NCBI RefSeq assembly: GCF_009617755.1
Contig: NZ_BGZH01000001.1
Coordinates: forward strand, 1,116,001-1,180,000
Source of the DNA: Marinobacter salsuginis
GTDB taxonomy: Bacteria > Pseudomonadota > Gammaproteobacteria > Pseudomonadales > Oleiphilaceae
Length of the DNA: 64,000 bases
Reading direction: 5' to 3'
Shown here: piece by piece, positions 54,860 to 64,000 of the stretch
How the letters are laid out: each line of letters starts with the position of its first letter
How positions within the stretch are numbered: the stretch's first letter is position 1
Program-made: the position numbers and the translations under genes
Notes under the pieces: generated by a model
Databases searched by the model: none
Told to the model about the DNA's origin: nothing
Seen by the model: only the letters and a program-made list of their open reading frames with translations

Positions 54860-56089
54860 TTAGTTGGAGGCTTCGGTCGTCACATAATGGCGGCGGGTCC
54901 AGCCGCGCATTTCGTCCAGGCGTTGCAACCGGGTTGAGGCCTCGGTCAGGGTGGCGCGAATAGGCTCCTCACCTTCCAGCATGCTGGTGAACCGAATTGT
55001 CATCAGGTCCCAGAAGCGCTTCATCTCTGGAATATTGGGCATGATCTCGCCCCGACTGGCGGATCGGAAGGTATGGTCAATGAACGGGTCTTCTCGGAGC
55101 GTGTTCACAACATCCAGATGGGCTACGGCACCAAGGGGTTTATCATCGTTGACCGAATGAAGCCCCTGCTCGGTAAGCAAATACTCCTCCAGGAATTCCC
55201 GGGCTACCTCCTGATTGGTGGACACCGCACTGATGCCGGCCGCCAGGACCCCCACGAAGGGTCGTCCAGGATCCCCGGTTGTTGTCGGCACATCCGCAAT
55301 GCCGACATCAATGCCGGCTCCACGCAGCTCGCTCCAGGCCCAGGGCCCGTTGATGATCATGGCCACTTCCCCGGCCTTGAAGCCTTCCATCATGGAGCCG
55401 TAGTCGGCGCCGGCGGCCAGCACGCCCTGCTTGAGCAGGTTGCGGATGCCGATCACCGCATTCACGGCACCGTCAGTGGCAACGCCTACGTCGGAAAGGT
55501 CGTAGACAAAACCCTCCGCCCCAAAACTGTATCCGCCGGAACCGGCAAAGATTGGCCAGGAAAAGTATACGTTTCGGTAGTCCCAGGAAATTGCACTGAC
55601 ACCTTTACTGGCCAGCTTCCGGTCCAGTTCGGCCACCTGGTCCAGAGTCCGCGGCGGTTGCTTGACCAGATCCTTGTTATAGAGAAGGCTCACAACTTCC
55701 ATAGCGATGGGATACCCATAAACGCGATCACCCACCGACACTGCCTGCCAGGCGAAGGGTGCAATCGATTCACGGAAGGTGTCTGAGGGTTTGATTGGTG
55801 TCAGGTGGCCCTCGTTGATCCAACTGCCGAAGCGGTCGTGGGGCCATATAACGATGTCTGGAGCCTTGGCAGTATATCCGTAGTGGTCGTACTGGGAGGT
55901 CAGATCGTCTGGAGTTTCAACCGTGACGGGAACCCCCGTCTCCTGCTCGAAGCGCGTGCCGACCTCGGCCAGGCCGTTGAAGCCTTTGTCAGAATTGATC
56001 CAGATAAGCAACTCGCCCCGCTCGAACGCCAGTGCTGTCTGGGAGCAAAGCAGAGCACAACACAGTGCTGCCAGTGTTTTCCCGATCAT
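54860..56089 (-). CDS. ABC-type sugar-binding protein (MalE-like), orphan
   Basis: A 409-residue periplasmic protein with a signal peptide (ALCCALLCSQTALAF) and the maltose/maltodextrin-binding fold: ERGELLIWINSDKGFNGLAE, APDIVIWPHDRFGSWINEGH, VALIINGPWAW-like MIINGPWAWSELRGAGIDVG, and GVLAAGISAVSTNQEVAREF. No MalF, MalG or MalK gene is nearby. It sits immediately upstream of a chemoreceptor gene. It probably senses or binds an oligosaccharide; the actual ligand is unknown. Confidence 0.85.
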   Translation of the reverse strand: MIGKTLAALCCALLCSQTALAFERGELLIWINSDKGFNGLAEVGTRFEQETGVPVTVETPDDLTSQYDHYGYTAKAPDIVIWPHDRFGSWINEGHLTPIKPSDTFRESIAPFAWQAVSVGDRVYGYPIAMEVVSLLYNKDLVKQPPRTLDQVAELDRKLASKGVSAISWDYRNVYFSWPIFAGSGGYSFGAEGFVYDLSDVGVATDGAVNAVIGIRNLLKQGVLAAGADYGSMMEGFKAGEVAMIINGPWAWSELRGAGIDVGIADVPTTTGDPGRPFVGVLAAGISAVSTNQEVAREFLEEYLLTEQGLHSVNDDKPLGAVAHLDVVNTLREDPFIDHTFRSASRGEIMPNIPEMKRFWDLMTIRFTSMLEGEEPIRATLTEASTRLQRLDEMRGWTRRHYVTTEASN

Positions 56090-56325
56090 GATGTATCGCC
56101 CTTTTGTTTTTGTTTGAGCGTGGGCAGTTTAGGCAGGAAGCGACAACAACTACGTCATACAGCTGTCATCTTTTCGGGGATGAAGCGGGGGGCGTACGAA
56201 TATCCGGACCAAAAACTCAGATCACGATATAACCATATCAATATTTGCTTCTTTCTCTTATAACGAAAAGCATGTAAAAAGACGGCTATTCATGATATGT
56301 CGATTACCTGAACGGATATTTTCTC

Positions 56326-57579
56326 ATGCGAATCAAGCTTGCTCTGGGAGTGGCCGCACTCACGGCCCTCTCTCCTTTGACCGCCCAGGCCACCAACGGC
56401 TACTTCAGTCATGGTTATGGCACCATCAGCAAAGGGATGGCCGGTGCTGGCACTGCTCTGTCCCAGGACAGCATTGCAGCGGCGACCAATCCGGCGGGCA
56501 TGGCGTTTGTTGGCAATCGCATTGATGGCGGTCTCGAAGTGTTTTCTCCCAGGCGGGAATACACAGTAGAGGGTCCGGTCTCTCCTCCTCCCGCGTTCTC
56601 CCTGCAGCCGGGCACTTACAAAAGCAGCCGCAACGGTTTCGTTATCCCCCACCTGGGCTTTAATCGGGAACTGTCCGACACCACAAGCTTCGGCGTTTCG
56701 GTGTTTGCCAATGGTGGCATGAACACCGACTACTCCGGTGAAAGCGGTGGTCCGTTTTACGCTGGCCGCACCGGGGTCAACCTGGAGCAGCTATTTATTG
56801 CGCCTACCTGGTCCTGGGAGTTCTCAGATAACCAGGCCATCGGCATTTCGCCCGTTATTGCCTATCAGCGTTTTGAGGCAGAAGGCCTGCAAAGCTTCGC
56901 ACCCTTTTCCTCAGACGCCAGTGCCCTTTCCAACAATGGCACTGATGACGCCTGGGGTTACGGCTACCAGATCGGCTGGCAGGGCGAGATCACCGACACC
57001 CTCCGCGGCGGCGTAAGCTGGCGCAACATTCTGACGATGAACGAGTTCGACAAATACCGTGGCCTGTTCGCCGAGCAAGGCGACTTCGACATTCCACAGA
57101 TGTTCAACGCAGGCATTGCCTGGTCTGGACTCGAAGACCACTGGTTCCTGCTGGATATCCAGCATATCCGCTACAGCGAGATCAACAGCGTGGGCAAGCC
57201 GCTCCTGCCCAATCTGCAGACGGCTCAACTCGGCGACGATGACGGCGCAGGCTTTGGCTGGGACGACATGACCATCGTCAAACTGGGCTGGCAGTGGCAG
57301 CAAACAACCTCCCACGCATGGCGGGCCGGCGTAAGCTACGGTGAGAATCCCATCTCCGATGAAGATGTGCTGTTCAACATCCTGGCACCGGGAGTCCAGG
57401 AATGGCACTTTACCGGCGGCTTTACCCACAACTTCAGCGAAAACCTGGATGTGTCGGGTATGGCGTTTTACTCACCGGCCAAGACCGTGACCGGACCCAA
57501 CCCGCTGGCACCGAACCAGACCATCGATCTGGAAATGTACCAGTTGGGTGCCTCTGTCAGCGTCGGTTGGAAGTACTGA
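56326..57579 (+). CDS. FadL/OmpP1-type outer-membrane hydrophobic compound porin
   Basis: A 417-residue outer-membrane barrel. After the signal peptide (LSPLTAQA) it starts TNGYFSHGYGTISKGMAGAG, followed by SIAAATNPAGMAFVGNRIDG, the conserved NPAG motif of the FadL/TodX family, and it ends VSVGWKY with a terminal aromatic residue. Members admit long-chain fatty acids or aromatic hydrocarbons. Fits a hydrocarbon degrader. A terminator follows directly. Confidence 0.88.
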   Translation: MRIKLALGVAALTALSPLTAQATNGYFSHGYGTISKGMAGAGTALSQDSIAAATNPAGMAFVGNRIDGGLEVFSPRREYTVEGPVSPPPAFSLQPGTYKSSRNGFVIPHLGFNRELSDTTSFGVSVFANGGMNTDYSGESGGPFYAGRTGVNLEQLFIAPTWSWEFSDNQAIGISPVIAYQRFEAEGLQSFAPFSSDASALSNNGTDDAWGYGYQIGWQGEITDTLRGGVSWRNILTMNEFDKYRGLFAEQGDFDIPQMFNAGIAWSGLEDHWFLLDIQHIRYSEINSVGKPLLPNLQTAQLGDDDGAGFGWDDMTIVKLGWQWQQTTSHAWRAGVSYGENPISDEDVLFNILAPGVQEWHFTGGFTHNFSENLDVSGMAFYSPAKTVTGPNPLAPNQTIDLEMYQLGASVSVGWKY

Positions 57580-57598
57580 GCCAACCCTAGCCAGTCCC

Positions 57599-57630
57599 AA
57601 AAGCCCCGGTTCGCCCAGGGCTTTTCTTTT
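57599..57630 (+). terminator. Terminator of the FadL-type gene
   Basis: AAAAGCCC and GGGCTTTT form an 8-bp stem with an 11-base loop, continued by CTTTT. The symmetrical A/T ends let it serve the convergent dehydrogenase gene as well. Confidence 0.8.
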
Positions 57631-58564
57631 ACAGCACCGAATTGAGATTCGCCGCAGTAATACCAACAATCCGCTGCCTCGCCTCACGGCTGGCCCAGGC
57701 AGAGTGCGGGGTAATAATCAGGTTCGGAATATCGTCCGCCAGCAGGGGATTGCCGTTGCGGGGCGGCTCCTCGGTCAGCACATCGAACCCGGCACCGCTG
57801 ATCTCGCCGGCACGCAGCGCGTCTGCCAGCGCCTGCTCATTCACCAGGCCGCCGCGGCTGGTGTTGATCAGCAACGCGTCCGGCTTCATCATTTTCAGTT
57901 CACGGGCACCGATCAGATCCCGGGTTTCATCCGTGAGCAGGCAATGCAGTGAGAGCACATCCACTTGAGGCAAGAGTTCATCCAGGGGGATCCGGGAATA
58001 CCCGTCCACCTCTCCGGCTTCCTGACCCGGTCGGGCCCCCAACAAGACCCGCATGCCAAAGGCCGCAGCCCGCTCCGCCACGCCTTCACCCAGATCGCCG
58101 TAGCCGACAATACCAAGCGTGCGCCCCTCCAGCTCCATAATCGGATGATCCATCAGGCAGAACATATCACTCTTGCCCCAAAGCCCGGACCGCACATCCC
58201 GGTCATAATCCAGCAGCCGGGTGGCCAGCGCCAGCATCAGAGCCATCGTGTGCTGGGCCACCGTCGAGCGGCCGTAGTTCGTCACGTTCATCACCTTGAT
58301 GCCATGATCCCTGGCTGCCGCCTGATCAATATTGTTCAAACCGGTCGCAACCACCGCGATGGTTTTGAGCTCCGGGCACGCCTCGAAATGCTCTCTGCCC
58401 AGCACCACTTTGTTGACCAGCACGGTGTCGAACCCCCGGATGCGCTCCAGCACGTCATCCGGCGCAGTTCGCTCATACTTTTCAAGCCCGCCGGTCACCG
58501 ACTCGATGGGCGAGAGATCCACATCATCGCCAAGCGTTTTGGCATCAAGGAACACCGCTTTCAT
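57629..58564 (-). CDS. D-2-hydroxyacid dehydrogenase (hydroxypyruvate reductase type)
   Basis: A 311-residue NAD(P)-dependent dehydrogenase. The dinucleotide loop GRTLGIVGYGDLGEGVAERA, the Arg in LLINTSRGGLVNEQALADAL, a Glu in VLTEEPPRNGNPLL and the catalytic His in NLIITPHSAWASREARQRIV are all present. It most resembles glycerate dehydrogenase/hydroxypyruvate reductase; other 2-oxoacids are possible. The ATG at 58564 (MKAVFLDAKTL) with AGGAG upstream is preferred over an extension of nine residues. Confidence 0.9.
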   Translation of the reverse strand: MKAVFLDAKTLGDDVDLSPIESVTGGLEKYERTAPDDVLERIRGFDTVLVNKVVLGREHFEACPELKTIAVVATGLNNIDQAAARDHGIKVMNVTNYGRSTVAQHTMALMLALATRLLDYDRDVRSGLWGKSDMFCLMDHPIMELEGRTLGIVGYGDLGEGVAERAAAFGMRVLLGARPGQEAGEVDGYSRIPLDELLPQVDVLSLHCLLTDETRDLIGARELKMMKPDALLINTSRGGLVNEQALADALRAGEISGAGFDVLTEEPPRNGNPLLADDIPNLIITPHSAWASREARQRIVGITAANLNSVL

Positions 58565-58657
58565 ACTTTTCTCCTGAATCCAGATGGCCACAGATTAGGG
58601 TAGACTGAGGTAAACGTCCAAGACTCAAAATGTCCAAGCAAGAACAGGGTGTGAACC

Positions 58658-59311
58658 ATGGAACATGAATTCTGGCACGAACGCTGGGCCAAAAAGGAAA
58701 TCGGATTCCACGAGGGCACGGTCAACCAGTACCTTCACGACCACTGGCCGGAACTGGCCGGCAAAGGCACTGAGGCCGTTTTCGTACCCCTGTGCGGCAA
58801 AGCCCACGACATGTGGTGGCTCCACGACCGCGGCCACCCCATCATCGGCGTGGAACTCAGCGAGCTGGCCTGCAAGGACTTCTTCGAAGAAGCCGGCGAA
58901 AAAGCCAAGGTACACCCGGGCGAGCCCTTCATAACCTTCAAACACGACAACCTGCAACTCTGGTGCGGCGACTTCTTCCAACTGGTCCCCGACGATCTGA
59001 AGCACGTTCGACTGGTCTACGACCGGGCCGCCCTTATCGCGTTGCCGCCCCAAATGCGCAAAGACTACGTAAACCATCTCACCGCCATCATCCCCGACGG
59101 CACGAAAATCCTGCTGATCACCCTGGACTACGACACCGAAATCAAGGGTCCTCCGTTTAACGTCAGCGACGAGGAAGTGCAGGAGCTCTACCAGGACGAC
59201 TACAAAATCGAACACATCCTGACCAACACCCTGGCCAAGGATCACCCGTTTACAAAACGGAAAGGCCTGGAAAACGCCTCGGAAAGCGTGTTCCGTCTAA
59301 CCAAAATCTAA
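58658..59311 (+). CDS. tpm: Thiopurine S-methyltransferase
   Basis: A 217-residue SAM-dependent methyltransferase: MEHEFWHERWAKKEIGFHEG, VFVPLCGKAHDMWWLHDRGH (SAM loop) and VYDRAALIALPPQMRKDYVN are the TPMT signature. Bacterial Tpm methylates thiopurines and also selenite or tellurite compounds, giving resistance. Preceded by a divergent hydroxyacid dehydrogenase gene. Confidence 0.93.
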   Translation: MEHEFWHERWAKKEIGFHEGTVNQYLHDHWPELAGKGTEAVFVPLCGKAHDMWWLHDRGHPIIGVELSELACKDFFEEAGEKAKVHPGEPFITFKHDNLQLWCGDFFQLVPDDLKHVRLVYDRAALIALPPQMRKDYVNHLTAIIPDGTKILLITLDYDTEIKGPPFNVSDEEVQELYQDDYKIEHILTNTLAKDHPFTKRKGLENASESVFRLTKI

Positions 59312-59712
59312 GATGCCTTCAAGCGGTCGCATCTTTAGTCTGATCGGAGTGTACCGGGGGTCTTCCTGAAAGCGAATTTGATGTCTGAGCGCAGCGAGTT
59401 GCCAATTCGCTTTCAGGAAGACCCCTGGTGCGCTCCAGCCCCCATAGCGACATGCCAGCCCACCAGAGCTACAAAAACCCCACACCGCTCTAACATAATT
59501 TAATGAACCTTAACCACTCACACACTGTCCAACTCCCGAACCGTGAACTAAGCTCAAAATAACCAAGCCGGCCACGAGTTGATCGTTCACAGGCTTGTAA
59601 GTATCCATTCCTTCCACCCATAACTAAACGAACCGCCCGGATGGGCGGAGCCGACTGCAACGGGGAAATTGCGTGAATTGAAAGCTGAAGATACAGCGAG
59701 CGAGGGCAATCT
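59312..59712. other. Gap holding a hairpin repeat and the prkA leader
   Basis: This 401-base gap has no gene. It holds the long hairpin repeat at 59351-59431, and a smaller 6-bp stem CCGCCC/GGGCGG at 59633-59648 about 65 bases before prkA. The prkA promoter presumably lies between them; no clear consensus was seen. Confidence 0.5.
59351..59431. repeat. Long hairpin repeat after tpm
   Basis: Arms of 28 bases (59351-59378 and 59404-59431) match in 25 positions, with a perfect inner 22 bases or so, around a 25-base core TGATGTCTGAGCGCAGCGAG plus TTGCC. The core differs from that of the repeats at 10545 and 30753, but the layout is the same: core plus extensive complementary arms. Likely terminator of tpm or a dispersed repeat. 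Confidence 0.7.
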
Positions 59713-61635
59713 ATGAGCATACTGCAGCACTTCAAAGACCGGTATGAGAGTACCCAGGAAGAAGAATACAGCCTGGAGGAATACCTGGAGATCTGCAAAA
59801 AGGACCCAACGGCCTATGCCACGGCCGCTGAGAGAATGTTAATTGCCATTGGCGAACCAGAGCTCGTCGATACTTCCAAAGATCCGAGGCTTTCAAGGAT
59901 ATTTTCCAACAAGGTCATCAAGCGGTACCCCGAGTTTTCCGAGTTCTATGGCATGGAAGACGCCGTGGAAAACATCGTTTCCTTCTTCCGCCACGCCGCC
60001 CAGGGCCTGGAAGAAAAGAAACAGATCCTCTACCTGCTGGGCCCAGTGGGCGGTGGTAAATCGTCTCTGGCGGAAAAACTCAAGTCACTGATGCAGAAAG
60101 TGCCCTTCTACGCCATCAAGGGCTCGCCAGTAAACGAATCTCCCCTGGGTCTGTTCGACCCGGCCGAAGACGCCCAGATCCTCGAAGAGGAATATGGGAT
60201 TCCTGCCCGTTACCTGAAAAACATCATGTCGCCCTGGGCCGTGAAACGCCTGCATGAGTACGGCGGCGACATCAGCCAGTTCCGGGTTGTAAAAATGTAC
60301 CCCTCGGTACTCGACCAGGTTGCTGTTTCCAAGACCGAGCCCGGTGACGACAACAACCAGGACATTTCCGCCCTCGTCGGGAAGGTCAACATCCGCATGC
60401 TGGAGGATTTCTCCCAGGACGATCCGGATGCCTACAGCTTCAGCGGTGGCCTGTGCAAGGCCAACCAGGGGCTGATGGAATTCGTAGAGATGTTCAAGGC
60501 ACCCATCAAAGTGCTGCACCCATTGCTGACCGCGACCCAGGAAGGCAACTACAACACCACCGAAGGCATGGGCTCTGTCCCGTTCGACGGTGTGATCCTG
60601 GCCCACTCCAACGAATCGGAGTGGCAGACCTTCCGCAATAACAAGCACAACGAGGCGTTCCTTGACCGGGTCTATATCGTCAAGGTGCCCTACTGTGTGC
60701 GGGTGACCGAAGAAATCGAGATCTACAAGAAACTGCTCAGCAACAGTTCGCTCGAAGGTGCTCCCTGCGCGCCAGACACCCTGGACATGCTGGCCCAGTT
60801 CTCGGTGCTCTCGCGCATCAAGGAGCCGGAAAACTCCAGCATCTTCTCCAAGATGCGGGTTTATGACGGCCAGAACATCAAGGATACCGACCCGAAAGCC
60901 AAATCCATCCAGGAGTACCGTGACGCCGCTGGCGTGATGGAAGGCATGGACGGGCTCTCTACCCGCTTCGCCTTCAAAATCCTGTCCAAGGTCTTCAACT
61001 TCGACACCACCGAAGTGGCGGCGAACCCGGTACATCTGCTGTATGTGCTGGAGAAACAGATCGAGCAGGAGCAGTTCCCGCCGGAAACCCATGAGAAATA
61101 CCTGAGGTTCATCAAGGAATTCCTGGCGCCGCACTATGTGCAGTTTATCGGCAAGGAAATCCAGACTGCGTACCTGGAAAGCTACAGCGAATACGGCCAG
61201 AACCTGTTCGACCGCTATGTCACCTATGCCGACTTCTGGATCCAGGATCAGGAATACCGGGATCCGGACACCGGCGAAATCCTCGATCGCTCCTCCATCA
61301 ACGAAGAGCTGGAAAAAATCGAGAAGCCCGCGGGCATTTCCAACCCGAAGGATTTCCGGAACGAGGTGGTCAACTTCGTGCTGCGGGCCCGGGCCAACAA
61401 CGGTGGCAAGAACCCGTCCTGGCTCAGCTACGAAAAGCTGCGCAGCGTGATCGAGAAGAAGATGTTCTCGAACACCGAGGATCTGTTGCCGGTGATTTCG
61501 TTCAACCCGAAAGCAAGTCAGGAAGACCAGAACAAGCACAAGCAGTTCGTCGAGCGTATGGTCGATCGAGGCTACACGGAGAAGCAGGTCCGGCTGTTGG
61601 CCGAATGGTACCTGCGGGTTCGCAAGTCTCACTAA
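59713..61635 (+). CDS. prkA: Serine protein kinase PrkA
   Basis: A 640-residue protein with an N-terminal AAA-type ATPase domain (P-loop LLGPVGGGKSSLAEKLKSLM near 112-131) and a C-terminal PrkA kinase-like domain (RDPDTGEILDRSSINEELEK region). The opening MSILQHFKDRYESTQEEEYS is typical of YeaG. It acts in nitrogen-starvation and stationary-phase stress responses with YeaH and SpoVR, encoded directly downstream. Confidence 0.94.
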   Translation: MSILQHFKDRYESTQEEEYSLEEYLEICKKDPTAYATAAERMLIAIGEPELVDTSKDPRLSRIFSNKVIKRYPEFSEFYGMEDAVENIVSFFRHAAQGLEEKKQILYLLGPVGGGKSSLAEKLKSLMQKVPFYAIKGSPVNESPLGLFDPAEDAQILEEEYGIPARYLKNIMSPWAVKRLHEYGGDISQFRVVKMYPSVLDQVAVSKTEPGDDNNQDISALVGKVNIRMLEDFSQDDPDAYSFSGGLCKANQGLMEFVEMFKAPIKVLHPLLTATQEGNYNTTEGMGSVPFDGVILAHSNESEWQTFRNNKHNEAFLDRVYIVKVPYCVRVTEEIEIYKKLLSNSSLEGAPCAPDTLDMLAQFSVLSRIKEPENSSIFSKMRVYDGQNIKDTDPKAKSIQEYRDAAGVMEGMDGLSTRFAFKILSKVFNFDTTEVAANPVHLLYVLEKQIEQEQFPPETHEKYLRFIKEFLAPHYVQFIGKEIQTAYLESYSEYGQNLFDRYVTYADFWIQDQEYRDPDTGEILDRSSINEELEKIEKPAGISNPKDFRNEVVNFVLRARANNGGKNPSWLSYEKLRSVIEKKMFSNTEDLLPVISFNPKASQEDQNKHKQFVERMVDRGYTEKQVRLLAEWYLRVRKSH

Positions 61636-61668
61636 GTCAGTGACCATTCACTGAGCTGGAGTAACGCC

Positions 61669-62964
61669 ATGGGAATGACCCACATAGTCGACCGGCGACT
61701 GAACGGTAAAAACAAGAGCGCGGTGAACCGGGAACGGTTCCTGCGCCGCTACCGCCACCACATCAAGCGAGCGGTGTCGGATGCGGTTCAGAAGCGCTCA
61801 ATCACCGATATAGAACGGGGCGAGAAGGTCAGTATTCCGTCCCGGGACATTGAAGAACCCATCTTCCACCACGGCCAGGGCGGCAAACGGGAGGTGGTGC
61901 ACCCCGGCAATCAGGAATTTGTGGCCGGCGACACCATCCCCAAGCCAGAGGGCGGCGGAGGCCAGGGCTCCGGACAGGGCCAGGCCAGCCCGGACGGCGA
62001 AGGTATGGATGAGTTCGCCTTCCAGATCACTCAGGAAGAATTCCTCGATTTTCTGTTCGACGATCTCGAACTCCCCAACCTGGCCCGCAAGAAACTCAAG
62101 GACACCGAGGCCTTCAAGTATATCCGCTCCGGCTTCAGCACCGAGGGGGTGCCGGCCAAGCTGGATGTCGTACGCTCGTTGCGCGGTGCCCACGCCCGAC
62201 GCCTGGGCCTGGGAGGCGCGCGCAAGAAGAAGATCCGGGATCTGGAAAAACAGCTGGAAGCACTGAAATCAGCGCCGGAAGACCTGGATCCCGCGTTCAG
62301 CCACGAAGACCAGATTCAGGTTCTGGAGGAGGAAATCGCGCGACTGAAGGCGAATGTTCGCCGCATTCCCTTCATTGATGAGATCGACCTGCGCTATCGC
62401 CAGCACGTGAAAAAGCCACAGCCGGCCACCAGTGCCGTGATGTTCTGCCTGATGGACGTGTCCGGGTCCATGACCCAGATGCACAAGGACATTGCCAAGC
62501 GCTTCTTCATCCTGCTGTACCTGTTTCTGAAGAAGAACTACAAGAAGATTGAAGTGGTCTTCATCCGGCATCACACCAGCGCCAAGGAAGTGGACGAGGA
62601 GGAGTTCTTCTATTCCCGGGAAACCGGCGGCACTATTGTCTCCAGCGCCCTCAAGCTGATGCACAAGATTATCGAATCCCGGTATTCCCCGGCCGAGTGG
62701 AACATATACGCTGCCCAGGCATCGGACGGTGATAACTGGAACGATGACTCGCCGGTGTGCGGGAAGATCCTGGCCGACAATATCCTGCCCTTGGTGCAGT
62801 ATTTTGCCTACGTGGAGATCACACCCCAGGACCACCAGATGCTCTGGTACGAGTACGAGAAGATCCAGGAGCAATTCCCACAGAGCTTTGCTCTGCAGCA
62901 GATCGCCGACCCCGGCGAAATTTACCCGGTATTCCGGCAGTTGTTCGAGAGGAAAGCCGCATGA
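61669..62964 (+). CDS. yeaH: YeaH/YhbH family protein (DUF444)
   Basis: A 431-residue cytoplasmic protein. Basic start with [20 protein letters not shown], a Gly-rich linker [11 protein letters not shown], and a von Willebrand-type segment with the metal-site motif [20 protein letters not shown] (about 260-280). It works with PrkA and SpoVR. It starts 33 bases after prkA and overlaps spoVR by 4 bases (ATGA). Confidence 0.93.
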   Translation: MGMTHIVDRRLNGKNKSAVNRERFLRRYRHHIKRAVSDAVQKRSITDIERGEKVSIPSRDIEEPIFHHGQGGKREVVHPGNQEFVAGDTIPKPEGGGGQGSGQGQASPDGEGMDEFAFQITQEEFLDFLFDDLELPNLARKKLKDTEAFKYIRSGFSTEGVPAKLDVVRSLRGAHARRLGLGGARKKKIRDLEKQLEALKSAPEDLDPAFSHEDQIQVLEEEIARLKANVRRIPFIDEIDLRYRQHVKKPQPATSAVMFCLMDVSGSMTQMHKDIAKRFFILLYLFLKKNYKKIEVVFIRHHTSAKEVDEEEFFYSRETGGTIVSSALKLMHKIIESRYSPAEWNIYAAQASDGDNWNDDSPVCGKILADNILPLVQYFAYVEITPQDHQMLWYEYEKIQEQFPQSFALQQIADPGEIYPVFRQLFERKAA

Positions 62965-64000
62965 CTAACCTCATGGACCGTCCAAACTCGCCCGAAAGCG
63001 ATCAGCCCAGAGCCCGGGAGCCGATCTCGACCGGTTCTGAATGGACGTTCGAGCTGATCCAGAAATACGACGACGAGATTGCCAAGTGCGCCGCCGAGTT
63101 CGGCCTGGACACCTACCCCAACCAGATTGAGGTGATCAGCGCCGAACAGATGATGGACGCCTACAGCTCCGTGGGCATGCCGGTTGGCTACCATCACTGG
63201 TCCTTCGGCAAGCAGTTCCTCAGTACCTCCAAGGGCTATCAGCGCGGTCAGATGGGCCTGGCCTACGAGATCGTGATCAACTCCAACCCCTGCATCGCTT
63301 ACCTGATGGAAGAGAACACCCTCCCGATGCAGGCGCTGGTTATCGCCCACGCTTCCTACGGCCACAACTCGTTCTTCAAGGGTAACTACCTGTTCCGCAC
63401 CTGGACCGACGCCAGCGCGATCATCGATTACCTGGTGTTTGCCCGCCATTACGTGGCGGAGTGCGAGGAGCGCTATGGCGTGGATGCCGTCGAGGAAATC
63501 CTGGATTCCTGCCATGCCCTGATGAACTACGGCGTAGATCGCTACAAGCGCCCTGCACCGATATCGGCTTCAGAAGAAGTGCGGCGCCAGAAGGAGCGTG
63601 AGGAGTACCAGCAGCGGCGCATCAACGATCTCTGGCGCACCATTCCGAAAATGGACGACGAGGATGACCCGGTTAGACGCGGCAAGCGCTACCCGGAAGA
63701 GCCACAGGAGAACATTCTCTATTTCATCGAGAAGAACGCGCCACTGCTGGAGACCTGGCAGCGGGAAATCATCCGCATCGTGCGGAAGCTGGGCCAGTAC
63801 TTCTATCCCCAGCGCCAGACCCAGGTCATGAACGAAGGCTGGGCCAGCTTCTGGCACTACACCCTTCTACACCGTATGTACGACAAGGGCCTGGTGACAG
63901 ACGGTTTCATGCTGGAGTTTCTCCAGAGCCACTCGGCGGTGGTGTATCAGCCACCGTTCAATAGCCCCTGGTACTCCGGCCTGAACCCTTACACCCTGGG
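62961..64000 (+). CDS. spoVR: SpoVR family protein (cut by window edge)
   Basis: The first 346 codons are visible, opening [20 protein letters not shown] and [20 protein letters not shown], then [50 protein letters not shown] and [20 protein letters not shown], all SpoVR signatures. It begins in the yeaH stop codon (ATGA) and completes the prkA-yeaH-spoVR unit. The C-terminal part lies beyond the window. Confidence 0.93.
   Translation, partial: MTNLMDRPNSPESDQPRAREPISTGSEWTFELIQKYDDEIAKCAAEFGLDTYPNQIEVISAEQMMDAYSSVGMPVGYHHWSFGKQFLSTSKGYQRGQMGLAYEIVINSNPCIAYLMEENTLPMQALVIAHASYGHNSFFKGNYLFRTWTDASAIIDYLVFARHYVAECEERYGVDAVEEILDSCHALMNYGVDRYKRPAPISASEEVRRQKEREEYQQRRINDLWRTIPKMDDEDDPVRRGKRYPEEPQENILYFIEKNAPLLETWQREIIRIVRKLGQYFYPQRQTQVMNEGWASFWHYTLLHRMYDKGLVTDGFMLEFLQSHSAVVYQPPFNSPWYSGLNPYTL

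Noticed and set aside
60085..61647. 520-codon open frame antisense to prkA
   Set aside because: Same reasoning; the sense strand is a complete PrkA and the antisense protein shows no domain.
1..64000. tRNA, rRNA, CRISPR arrays, prophage or IS elements
   Set aside because: No cloverleaf-like tRNA, rRNA segment, regularly spaced direct repeats, integrase or transposase was seen.

Overview
The window is chromosomal DNA of a moderately GC-rich gammaproteobacterium, most likely Marinobacter or a close relative. This is inferred from an AlkB-type alkane monooxygenase with its own GntR regulator, DUF6160, DUF5666 and DUF6502 proteins, Epd instead of GAPDH beside Pgk and Fba, and an orphan bioA with a BirA operator. 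No phage, insertion sequence, CRISPR array, tRNA or rRNA was found. The left edge cuts a urea-transporter gene (urtA) and the right edge cuts spoVR.

Layout. 0-3 kb: urtA start, a divergent allophanate hydrolase gene behind a sigma-54 promoter, and a GntR regulator. 3.1-3.4 kb: a non-coding RNA with about 17 GGA motifs, many in hairpin loops, behind a GacA-type upstream box; I read it as a CsrB/RsmZ-type RNA that sequesters CsrA/RsmA. 3.5-8.3 kb: a ComEA-like protein, the lactate oxidation operon lutABC/lldEFG with an EamA exporter, and gloA. 8.4-10.5 kb: alkB and a divergent GntR regulator. 10.8-22 kb: mixed genes including a DUF6160 surface protein, a UPF0104 membrane protein coupled to a phosphoesterase-like/GT4 fusion, a DUF523/DUF1722 protein, a DUF481 protein, trhO, a DsbA-like protein, a nitronate monooxygenase and a chemoreceptor. 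22-26.6 kb: a cluster of two DUF5666 lipoproteins and two DUF6502 proteins (one truncated) sharing a GGGAWT-NN-AWTCCC palindrome. 26.7-29.6 kb: DUF6435, cbpM-cbpA and an MFS exporter.

29.6-40 kb is central metabolism. fba, pgk, epd and tkt run leftward (lower glycolysis, pentose phosphates and pyridoxal phosphate precursor). A SahR-type ArsR/methyltransferase regulator, metK, ahcY and metF run rightward (S-adenosylmethionine cycle), with two matching ATATC...GATAT operators. 40.3-42.6 kb is a polar amino acid ABC transporter. 42.8-46.8 kb is an accessory stretch: secreted proteins of unknown function, a trypsin-like protease, a two-TM protein and an orphan PAAR protein. 47-53 kb: bioA, rsmE, DUF445, an HDOD protein and a YihY-family membrane protein. 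53-57.6 kb: a chemoreceptor next to an orphan maltose-type binding protein, and a FadL-type porin. 57.6-64 kb: a 2-hydroxyacid dehydrogenase, tpm, and the prkA-yeaH-spoVR stress/starvation operon.

The most interesting non-gene structures are the GGA-repeat RNA, the shared palindrome of the DUF6502/DUF5666 cluster, and a repeat (10.6 and 30.8 kb) with a conserved core but outer arms that differ between copies while staying self-complementary within each copy. All functional assignments come from reading motifs; no database search was run.
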